The notes under the pieces: model-generated
Told to the model about the DNA's origin: nothing
The model's input: only the letters and a program-made list of their open reading frames with translations
Databases searched by the model: none
Shown here: one piece after another, positions 1-5,017 of the stretch
Layout of the letters: every line of letters begins with the position of its first letter
Position numbering within the stretch: the first letter of the stretch is position 1
Source: Acidobacteriaceae bacterium
Lineage (GTDB): Bacteria; Acidobacteriota; Terriglobia; Terriglobales; Acidobacteriaceae
Direction: 5' to 3'
Length of the DNA: 5,796 bases
NCBI GenBank assembly: GCA_003133425.1
Contig: PKXI01000371.1
Location: 1 to 5,796, forward strand
Translations under genes and position numbers: made by a program

Positions 1-11
1 CCGGAGGATAT

Positions 12-1469
12 TTACTGGGTGCCTGTTCCCCCCACAGTCATCCTGTCGAGCTTGATCGTGGGCATACCTACGCCCACCGGCACGCTCTGTCCGTCCTTGC
101 CGCAGGTGCCTATGCCCTCGTCCAGCTTCAAATCGTGCCCAACCATCGACACGTGCTTGAGCGCTTCAGGCCCGTTGCCAATCAGCGTCGCGTCGCGCAC
201 CGGTGCAGTAATCTTGCCGTCCTCGATCAGGTAGGCCTCAGACGCCGAAAACACAAACTTGCCGTTGGTAATGTCCACTTGGCCGCCGCCAAAGTTGACG
301 GCATAGAGCCCCCGCTTGACCGAACGCAGAATGTCTTCAGGCGCGTCGTCCCCGGCCAGCATATAGGTGTTGGTCATGCGCGGCATGGGAATCGACTGGT
401 AGCTCTCGCGCCGCCCCGACCCGGTGTTGGCGCAACCCATCAGCCGCGCAGAAAGCTTGTCGGAAAGATAGCCCTTCAAGATGCCGCCTTCAATCAGCAC
501 CGTCTCCTGGGTCGGCGATCCCTCGTCGTCCACGTTGAGAGAGCCGCGACGCCCGGCCATGGTTCCGTTGTCCACCACGGTGACTTTGGAACTGGCCACT
601 GATTGTCCGATCAGCCCGGTAAATGCGGAAGTCTTTTTGCGGTTGAAGTCTGCTTCGAGGCCGTGCCCCACCGCCTCATGCAGCAGAATGCCCGGCCAGC
701 CGGGTCCGAGCACGACTTCCATCTCGCCTGCGGGTGCGGGCACGGCACCCAATTGCAGAATCGCACCGCGTGCAGCTTCGCGCGCCAGACCCTCCGGACT
801 CTTAGAGCCGACAAACTGATCGAGCCCCGACCGTCCGCCGCCGCCCGCACCGCCCTTGGTGGTAACAGCACCCTCTTTAGCGATGACAAAGACGTTGAGC
901 CGGCAGAGAGGCTGGGTATCGCTGGCGAATGCGCCGTCAGAGGCGGCGATCAGGATGCGACGCAGTTCCTCGCTATAACTTGCCCTCACCTGCACAACGC
1001 GATTGTCGAAGGCGCGAGCAGCGCGATCGGCGCGGAGGATCAACTCAAGCCGCGCGGCCAGGTCCAGATCGTATCCGCCCAACGGAACAGGATAGAGATC
1101 GGCAGCGGGCGCCTCGGTGAATCCCTGCACCGGTTGTTTCGCCGGCCCCGAAGCAATCAGGGCCGCTGTCCGTGCGGCATGGAGCAGCCGCGCAGGACTT
1201 AGATTGTCAGTGTAGGCATAGCCGGTGCGCTCGCCGGAGAGCACGCGAATTCCGCATCCCGCACTGGTCCCCTGGCTGGCCGATTTGACGATCTGCTCAT
1301 CGACACCCAACGAAGTTGCGGTAACAGATTCAAAGTAGAGGTCGGCATAGTCGCCGCCCGCCGAGAGAGCTTCGCCAAGGCACCGCTCAAGCAGCCGTTC
1401 GGTGATGCCGAATTTTTCAAAAAAATAACGCTTATGGCCGGGAGCAGGGGAAGGTACCGGTATCGTCAT
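12..1469 (-). CDS. tldD: TldD-type metalloprotease (TldD/PmbA family)
   Basis: This gene encodes a complete 485-residue cytosolic zinc metalloprotease subunit of the TldD/PmbA family, close to the roughly 481 residues of E. coli TldD. In that family TldD pairs with TldE (PmbA), and the complex degrades unstructured peptides and trims leader peptides of some modified peptides. The visible signature is HEAVGH at residues 264-269 (HExxxH; His264 and His268 as zinc ligands, Glu265 catalytic), with Cys456 in GIGTCGKDGQ as the conserved third-ligand region. An N-terminal PmbA/TldD domain spans roughly residues 20-110. The ATG at 1469 is the only sensible start, since the next Met is residue 250. 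The ribosome site is weak (GAAAGAA, minus strand); a TAAACT box lies nine bases before the ATG. No partner gene is visible; tldE could lie beyond the left edge. Family assignment is very secure; the natural substrate is unknown. Confidence 0.97.
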   Translation of the reverse strand: MTIPVPSPAPGHKRYFFEKFGITERLLERCLGEALSAGGDYADLYFESVTATSLGVDEQIVKSASQGTSAGCGIRVLSGERTGYAYTDNLSPARLLHAARTAALIASGPAKQPVQGFTEAPAADLYPVPLGGYDLDLAARLELILRADRAARAFDNRVVQVRASYSEELRRILIAASDGAFASDTQPLCRLNVFVIAKEGAVTTKGGAGGGGRSGLDQFVGSKSPEGLAREAARGAILQLGAVPAPAGEMEVVLGPGWPGILLHEAVGHGLEADFNRKKTSAFTGLIGQSVASSKVTVVDNGTMAGRRGSLNVDDEGSPTQETVLIEGGILKGYLSDKLSARLMGCANTGSGRRESYQSIPMPRMTNTYMLAGDDAPEDILRSVKRGLYAVNFGGGQVDITNGKFVFSASEAYLIEDGKITAPVRDATLIGNGPEALKHVSMVGHDLKLDEGIGTCGKDGQSVPVGVGMPTIKLDRMTVGGTGTQ

Positions 1470-1484
1470 GGTTCTTTCAGTTTA

Positions 1485-1510
1485 CGCTCCCTGCTGTTTC
1501 GGCGGGAGCG
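1485..1510. repeat. 7-bp hairpin beside the tldD start
   Basis: CGCTCCC at 1485-1491 pairs perfectly with GGGAGCG at 1504-1510 around a 12-base loop, immediately upstream of the possible TAAACT -10 box of tldD (1484-1479, minus strand). The left arm also takes part in a longer-range 9-bp inverted repeat: TCCCTGCTG at 1488-1496 against CAGCAGGGA at 1552-1560. The two pairings exclude each other. The structure could be an operator or could be chance in GC-rich DNA. Confidence 0.35.
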
Positions 1511-1585
1511 AGCGAGCAGGCGCCAACGCTTTTAGTTTTTTTGATCGAAATCAGCAGGGAAGTTCGATGCCGGGCACTTTCCGGA

Positions 1586-1647
1586 AATATTGCCACCGCT
1601 CCCGCAGTTCCCGTTTATGGTGATGCCGATCTCACTCCCGCAATATT
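1586..1647. repeat. Inverted repeat AATATTGC / GCAATATT
   Basis: AATATTGC at 1586-1593 and GCAATATT at 1640-1647 are perfect 8-base inverted arms 46 bases apart. The pairing extends by two G-C pairs (1583-1584 with 1648-1649) if one A is bulged. A direct repeat CTCCCGCA (1599-1606 and 1635-1642) lies in the same interval. The long spacer makes a transcript hairpin unlikely, so paired protein-binding sites are the more plausible reading. The function is unknown. Confidence 0.35.
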
Positions 1648-1658
1648 CCACTATCTTA

Positions 1659-1678
1659 ACCGTACGATACCGTACGAT
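1659..1678. repeat. Perfect tandem 10-mer, candidate operator
   Basis: ACCGTACGAT occurs twice in direct succession (1659-1668 and 1669-1678). Because CGTACG is itself palindromic, the pair also reads as an inverted repeat with four bases between the CGTACG cores. One site per helical turn, with dyad symmetry, is what a dimeric repressor such as a TetR- or PadR-type protein typically recognises, but no regulator gene is present in the window. It lies about 190 bases from tldD and about 410 bases from the Ig-repeat protein start, so its target is unclear. Confidence 0.45.
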
Positions 1679-1915
1679 CGCGTAAAACCGATGATGTAAA
1701 AAACTCGATTGGGTGTAAGAACTACCTAGCTAAAGTTGCCTCATGAAAGCTCGTCATTTCACGCCTAGACGAATGTCTGAGCTAAATTGAACATTCCACT
1801 CATCAGAGTTTTCTTAGCAGACAAGGTCATGTTTGGCTGTGCGATTGCTCTCCTAAAAGCAATAGCAGATCATTTCTAATTCGCAAACACTGTCGCTCTT
1901 CTTGCGATCCGCGAT

Positions 1916-1962
1916 GCTAGGGCGGGGAATATTTAACTCCTATTTCGTTGCCCCGCTCTAGC
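1916..1962. repeat. 12-bp stem with 23-nt AT-rich loop
   Basis: GCTAGGGCGGGG at 1916-1927 pairs with CCCCGCTCTAGC at 1951-1962 over twelve positions (eleven Watson-Crick and one G-U), around the loop at 1928-1950. It sits about 125 bases before the Ig-repeat protein start. No T-run follows on either strand, so it is a poor intrinsic terminator. It may be a structured leader, part of a small RNA or a protein-binding dyad. Confidence 0.5.
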
Positions 1963-2078
1963 ACCGCACTCGCGCTCGTGTTACGCGCTCCTCGCCTCGG
2001 CTGCCCCCTAACATAACCCGGGAATCTGTGCCCGAATGCCGATTGAACAGGATCTGCTGCGTTGATCGTATGCAACTT

Positions 2079-2084
2079 GGAGAG
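2079..2084 (+). promoter_or_regulatory. Shine-Dalgarno site that fixes the start at 2088
   Basis: GGAGAG lies three bases before the ATG at 2088. It decides between that ATG and earlier in-frame ATGs at 2028 and 2070, which would put hydrophilic residues in front of the signal peptide. It is the clearest ribosome binding site in the window and contrasts with the SD-less starts at 4457, 4687 and 5018. Confidence 0.75.
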
Positions 2085-2087
2085 AAT

Positions 2088-4169
2088 ATGAAGCGCGCAA
2101 CATTGTTTGTGGTAATGCTATTTGCAATTACCGCAACGGCAACCAAATCGTTTAGCCAACATCGTTACAACCGTTCACTTGTGATTACCACCACCTCACT
2201 CCCCGGTGGGACAGTTGGCGTCGCGTATGGCGCTCGGATATCAGCAACTGGCGGCACCACTCCTTATACCTATAGCGCAAGCGGCCTGCCCGGCGGATTA
2301 TCTATCAACAGTTCAACGGGCTCACTCTCAGGCACGCCGGCACAAAGTTCCGTGGGTACATCGTCGGTGGCGATAACGGTAAGAGATTCCAACACAAATT
2401 CGCCGCATTCGGCGACAGCCAACCTGCCGATCACGATTGCAGCTTCCGTCGCGCCAAGCCCACTGGCCATCACGACAACATCTCTCCCAGGCGGCACGGC
2501 CGGCGTGGCCTATACCGGCGTGATTACCGCATACGGAGGAACCAAGCCTTATCTGTTCAGCGCGACCGGCCTGCCCAGCGGATTGTCCATCAACGGCTCA
2601 ACGGGCACAATCTCGGGTACGCCGGCGCAAAGTTCCGTAGGAACATCGACGGTGGCCATTAAGGTGACAGACGCGACCTCGCCCACAGCCCAGATAAAGA
2701 CGTCGAACTTGCCGATCACGATTGCAGCTTCCGTCGCACCAAACCCACTGGCCATTACGACAACGTCTCTTCCTGGCGGAACGTCGGGCGTCGCCTATAC
2801 TGGCGCGATTGCCGCATCCGGTGGCACCGCGCCTTATATATTCAGCGCGACCGGCCTGCCCAGCGGACTATCGATCAACAGTTCGACAGGCGCAATTACA
2901 GGTACATCGACCACAGTGGGTGCAGCCTCAGTATCAGCAAATGTCACGGACGCGTCCACGCCCACAAAGCAGGCAGCGACGTCCAGTTTGAGTATTACGA
3001 TTAGTGCGGCAACTGCTGGGAATGCATGCGGAAACATTAGTACAGGCAACTTGGGCAGCCTTAATGGCTACGTTCCGTTTCCAACTTCGAACGCATGGAA
3101 CACGAACATCGCTTCTGCCGCCGTCGATTCCAGCTCGGCAACTATCATCAGCGCACTAACGGGCAGCGGCTTGCATCCGGATTTCTCCACGCCCGCCGAT
3201 GGTGGGTATGGAATTCCCTATATAGTCGTGGACTCCAATTCCACTCCGGGAGTCAATGTCACCATGAACGGATATCCCGATGAAAGTGACATCACCCTTT
3301 ACCCGTACCCGCTCAATGCTCCAATCGAGGGTGCGCCGGGGAATTGTTCTACCAATGGTGACAATCACGTTATTGTTATCGACAAAACCAAGTGCTGGAT
3401 TTATGAAACATATGCAACTCAACTGTGCAACGGCACCTGGTCTGCGTCAAACGGGGCTGTCTGGGACATGACCACGAGCGAGCGTCGGCCTTATGGATGG
3501 ACCTCAGTGGACGCGGCAGGCCTGACCATATTCCCAGGGCTGGTGCGCTACGACGAAGTGGCCGCGGGAGTTATCAATCATGCGATTCGCGTGACGGTGA
3601 ATAACACCAAGAGCGATTTGAATGGCGGTTACTTTGTGGCTCCTGCCTCGCACGCGGCGGGAACCAGTTCCAGCACCAGCAACATCATGGGAATGCGGCT
3701 CAGGCTCAAGGCGAGCTTCAACATATCCAGCTACAGCGCAACTAATCAGGTGATCCTCAAGGCCATGCAGCAGTACGGCATGATTGTTGCCGATAACGGC
3801 AGCAACATGTTTTTCCAGGGAACCCCCGATTCGCGCTGGAACGATAGCGACCTGCATAATCTGGGCAACGTCGACGCATCGGCATTCGATGTAGTGCAGA
3901 TGGGCACCGAATACGATTCAGGCACTGCTCCTACCGGAGCCGTGCCCACAATCAGCAGCTTCGCCGCCTCGCAAACCACCGTGGCAGCGGGCACACCGGT
4001 AACACTAACCTGGACCGTCAGCGGCGACTCCTACGACTTTATCGACGTGGTCGGCACAGTGCGCGGAGGAAGCCAAACGGTTACTCCAACGAAGACGACT
4101 ACCTACACACTGAACTCAACCAACCAATTTGGACGTTCGACACAACAGGTTAGCGTAACTGTTCAATAG
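2088..4169 (+). CDS. Exported Ig-repeat protein with uncharacterised central domain
   Basis: This gene encodes a 693-residue exported protein of unknown function. Residues 1-24 form a Sec-type signal peptide (MKR, a hydrophobic core, then polar SFSQ). Three Ig-like repeats of the putative-Ig (He_PIG) type start near residues 31, 126 and 221 with an exact 95-residue period. Each carries ITTTSLPGGTxGVAY and a GLPxGLSIxxSTG motif; the third is shortened and lacks the GTPAQSS element. Residues about 312-606 form a domain I cannot name, with four cysteines (314, 420, 436, 447) and blocks such as NGDNHVIVIDKTKCW, GLVRYDEVAAG and YGMIVADNGS. I recall similar sequences in exported proteins of other bacteria but no assigned function. 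Residues 619-693 are a last Ig-like domain (LTWTVSG, TTTYTLNSTN). No membrane anchor or sorting signal is visible, so secretion or surface retention is inferred. The protein may bind carbohydrate or other cell-surface material, but nothing in the sequence proves this. Confidence 0.9.
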   Translation: MKRATLFVVMLFAITATATKSFSQHRYNRSLVITTTSLPGGTVGVAYGARISATGGTTPYTYSASGLPGGLSINSSTGSLSGTPAQSSVGTSSVAITVRDSNTNSPHSATANLPITIAASVAPSPLAITTTSLPGGTAGVAYTGVITAYGGTKPYLFSATGLPSGLSINGSTGTISGTPAQSSVGTSTVAIKVTDATSPTAQIKTSNLPITIAASVAPNPLAITTTSLPGGTSGVAYTGAIAASGGTAPYIFSATGLPSGLSINSSTGAITGTSTTVGAASVSANVTDASTPTKQAATSSLSITISAATAGNACGNISTGNLGSLNGYVPFPTSNAWNTNIASAAVDSSSATIISALTGSGLHPDFSTPADGGYGIPYIVVDSNSTPGVNVTMNGYPDESDITLYPYPLNAPIEGAPGNCSTNGDNHVIVIDKTKCWIYETYATQLCNGTWSASNGAVWDMTTSERRPYGWTSVDAAGLTIFPGLVRYDEVAAGVINHAIRVTVNNTKSDLNGGYFVAPASHAAGTSSSTSNIMGMRLRLKASFNISSYSATNQVILKAMQQYGMIVADNGSNMFFQGTPDSRWNDSDLHNLGNVDASAFDVVQMGTEYDSGTAPTGAVPTISSFAASQTTVAAGTPVTLTWTVSGDSYDFIDVVGTVRGGSQTVTPTKTTTYTLNSTNQFGRSTQQVSVTVQ
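2178..3005 (+). repeat. Three Ig-like repeats with a 285-bp period
   Basis: The three Ig-like units begin at about 2178, 2463 and 2748, each exactly 285 bases (95 codons) after the last. Parts are identical at DNA level: 27 bases at 2426-2452 recur at 2711-2737, and 27 bases at 2556-2582 recur at 2841-2867. Synonymous positions are conserved there, which suggests recent duplication or gene conversion. Unit number may therefore vary between strains. Confidence 0.85.
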
Positions 4170-4181
4170 TCGGATGGAATG

Positions 4182-4224
4182 ATGCAAAACCCCTTCCGGG
4201 TGCCCCCCGGGAGGGGCTTTGCAT
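4182..4224 (+). terminator. Strong hairpin after the Ig-repeat gene
   Basis: The arms 4182-4200 and 4206-4224 pair at 18 of 19 positions (one A-C mismatch at 4189/4217, one G-U), around a five-base loop. It starts 12 bases after the stop codon at 4167-4169. There is no long T-run after the stem, only TT at 4225-4226 beyond the TTTGCAT arm, so it may act as a terminator or as a 3'-end protecting structure. The lower stem ATGCAAA/TTTGCAT is AT-rich. Confidence 0.75.
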
Positions 4225-4390
4225 TGGTGCTTGCCGCCCATGGTTCTACTTCGTAATGAATCCAGTTCTCGATGTGTGGCACACTCTAACTTTCTTCTTG
4301 CCAGGTACGCTTTTCCCTTTGCTGCCTTCTCTCATATGAGCCCATGTTTTTTCAGGAGCTTACATTTACTTACAGTGGGCTCGGCACCCG

Positions 4391-4456
4391 TTCCTTTCTT
4401 GGTGCGCGGTTGATTGGCTGATGCCGGTGCCGTCTCCGCCATGCTACATTTTCACC
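4391..4456 (+). promoter_or_regulatory. Promoter of the first His-rich peptide gene
   Basis: A block TTCCTTTCTTGGTGCGCGG (4391-4409) is followed by TTGGC (4414-4418), TGCC (4422-4425) and an extended -10 box TGC-TACATT (4442-4450) six bases before the ATG at 4457. The same elements occur at the same spacing before the second His-rich gene, 230 bases downstream. A start of transcription at or next to the ATG is expected, giving a leaderless mRNA. The 19-base block lies upstream of the expected -35 position, where an activator could bind. Confidence 0.55.
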
Positions 4457-4570
4457 ATGATCAAGATTATTGCTGCCTCCCTGCTTTTGATGGTGCTTGC
4501 AAGTCCGGCATTTGCCGCGACCCACCATCATCACCACCACCACGCTCACCAACATCACCACAAGGCCTAA
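4457..4570 (+). CDS. 37-residue exported polyhistidine peptide
   Basis: This small gene encodes a 37-residue peptide. Residues 1-20 are a classic Sec signal peptide (MIK, a Leu/Ala core, ASPAFA cleavage site). The predicted mature part is 17 residues, ATHHHHHHHAHQHHHKA, with 11 histidines (23-29, 31 and 33-35). The product should reach the periplasm or outside and bind transition metals such as Ni, Zn or Cu; metal binding follows from composition, the biological role is inference. The reality of the gene is supported by the paralogue at 4687: the signal peptides match at 16 of 20 residues and 48 of 60 bases, and the promoter is shared in register. There is no Shine-Dalgarno site (TTTTCACC before ATG). 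The histidines use both CAC and CAT, so this is not simple triplet expansion. It is short enough for gene callers to miss. Confidence 0.75.
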   Translation: MIKIIAASLLLMVLASPAFAATHHHHHHHAHQHHHKA

Positions 4571-4575
4571 GTCGG

Positions 4576-4613
4576 ACCCCGGTACTGAAGCTTCTCCAGC
4601 GGTGGACCGGGGT
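4576..4613 (+). terminator. Hairpin between the two His-rich genes
   Basis: ACCCCGGT at 4576-4583 pairs perfectly with ACCGGGGT at 4606-4613 around a 22-base loop that itself contains the palindrome GAAGCTTC (4587-4594). It begins six bases after the first peptide's stop codon. Only TTGATTGGTT follows, so termination may be partial. It could separate the two transcripts, consistent with the second gene having its own promoter. Confidence 0.5.
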
Positions 4614-4620
4614 TGATTGG

Positions 4621-4686
4621 TTCCTGTCTTGGTGCGCGGCAACTTGGCCCGTGCCATAGGCACAGCCATCATGCTAGATTCGTCGC
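4621..4686 (+). promoter_or_regulatory. Promoter of the second His-rich gene
   Basis: TTCCTGTCTTGGTGCGCGG (4621-4639) matches the block before the first gene at 18 of 19 bases. TTGGC (4644-4648), TGCC (4652-4655) and the extended -10 box TGC-TAGATT (4672-4680) follow at identical spacing. The ATG at 4687 is six bases after the -10 box and has no Shine-Dalgarno site, so a leaderless mRNA is expected. Over the 66 bases before the ATG the two copies match at about 42 positions without a gap, and the matches are concentrated in these boxes. Confidence 0.55.
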
Positions 4687-4941
4687 ATGAAGAAGATTCT
4701 TGCTGCCGTGCTTCTCTCAATGGTGCTTGCCAGTCCGGCGTTTGCCGGCTCGAAGGACAATCAGCACCCCTCCACGCCGCATCCGACTGAACAGCACCCG
4801 ACCGCACTGCACCCCACGGCACAGCACCCGACTACACAGCATCCCACTGCGCAGCACCCCAAAGTCCAACACGCCACGACGCCACACCCCGCCCCAAATC
4901 ACCCCGCTACAAAACACCACACCGCGAAGAATTCTCACTGA
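4687..4941 (+). CDS. Exported His/Pro-rich pentapeptide-repeat protein
   Basis: This gene encodes an 84-residue exported protein. Residues 1-20 are a signal peptide ending ASPAFA, nearly the same as that of the upstream 37-residue peptide. The mature part is a low-complexity chain of eleven pentapeptides with consensus HPTxQ, running from residue 27 to 81. Histidine sits at 27, 32, 37 and every fifth position to 77, with extra His at 78 and 84. No cysteine, aromatic or hydrophobic core is visible in the mature part, so it should be disordered. A periplasmic or secreted metal-binding or metal-buffering role is inferred from composition alone. No homologue with known function comes to mind. The opposite strand is open across this gene, but that reading looks like a shadow of the repeats. 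The shared promoter and signal peptide make a real gene likely. Confidence 0.85.
   Translation: MKKILAAVLLSMVLASPAFAGSKDNQHPSTPHPTEQHPTALHPTAQHPTTQHPTAQHPKVQHATTPHPAPNHPATKHHTAKNSH
4765..4929 (+). repeat. Eleven degenerate 15-bp repeats
   Basis: Eleven in-frame 15-base units encode the HPTxQ pentapeptides. The central units (about 4780-4860) are most regular, with CAGCACCCGACT-like cores; the last four have diverged (HATTP, HPAPN, HPATK, HHTAK). The pattern suggests growth by slippage or unequal exchange, with older units at the 3' end. Confidence 0.8.
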
Positions 4942-5004
4942 CCTCGGACCCAATCCATACCTGTTTCAGCACCCCCCAATGTGAGGCCGGCACGGTAGGC
5001 GTGG

Positions 5005-5010
5005 TAATGT
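5005..5010 (+). promoter_or_regulatory. Candidate -10 box of a leaderless DinB transcript
   Basis: TAATGT lies seven bases before the ATG at 5018, and the bases between (TTTCTCC) contain no Shine-Dalgarno site. This matches the TAnnnT-six-ATG arrangement of the two His-rich genes. No good -35 element is visible, so the call is tentative. Confidence 0.4.
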
Positions 5011-5017
5011 TTTCTCC

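Larger units (their letters stand above)
1470..2087. other. Divergent intergenic region without a convincing gene
   Basis: This stretch separates the divergently transcribed tldD and Ig-repeat protein genes. I found only tiny open frames here (15-22 codons, starting at 1619, 1742 and 1829), none with a good ribosome site or a recognisable product, and no tRNA-like fold. It is more AT-rich than the coding DNA around it. It holds several repeat structures listed separately: a hairpin at 1485-1510, an inverted pair at 1586-1647, a tandem 10-mer at 1659-1678 and a long stem at 1916-1962. I could not place a convincing -35/-10 pair for the downstream gene. The length and repeats would fit a regulatory region, an unannotated small RNA, or the eroded remains of a lost gene. 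Confidence 0.6.

Noticed and set aside
135..1202. Long plus-strand open frames at 135-602 and 603-1202
   Set aside because: They are antisense to the secure tldD gene, rich in Arg, Ala, Pro and His as expected from a GC-rich complement, and show no recognisable domain or ribosome site.
1619..1687. 22-codon open frame in the intergenic region
   Set aside because: It has no ribosome site, no signal or composition of interest, and overlaps the repeat elements.
2043..2071. TTGAAC ... TCGTAT as promoter of the Ig-repeat gene
   Set aside because: The -10 match is poor and the implied transcript start would fall at the Shine-Dalgarno site, so it is not a convincing promoter.
2028..2087. Longer N-terminus of the Ig-repeat protein starting at 2028 or 2070
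   Set aside because: The extra residues are hydrophilic and would bury the signal peptide, while GGAGAG sits correctly before the ATG at 2088.
4219..4413. 64-residue plus-strand open frame before the His-rich genes
   Set aside because: It starts inside the terminator hairpin, has no ribosome site and no recognisable composition or domain, and ends within the conserved promoter area.
4523..4561. Polyhistidine stretch as a cloning-tag artefact
   Set aside because: It sits behind a natural signal peptide with a paralogue next door, has mixed CAC/CAT codons, and no vector-like sequence flanks it.
4370..4822. 150-residue minus-strand open frame across both His-rich genes
   Set aside because: It crosses both plus-strand promoters and part of the repeat. 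Its composition mirrors the complement, and the signal peptides and paired promoters support the plus strand.
4765..4929. CRISPR array
   Set aside because: The 15-base units are contiguous, degenerate and in frame, with no spacers; they are protein-coding repeats.
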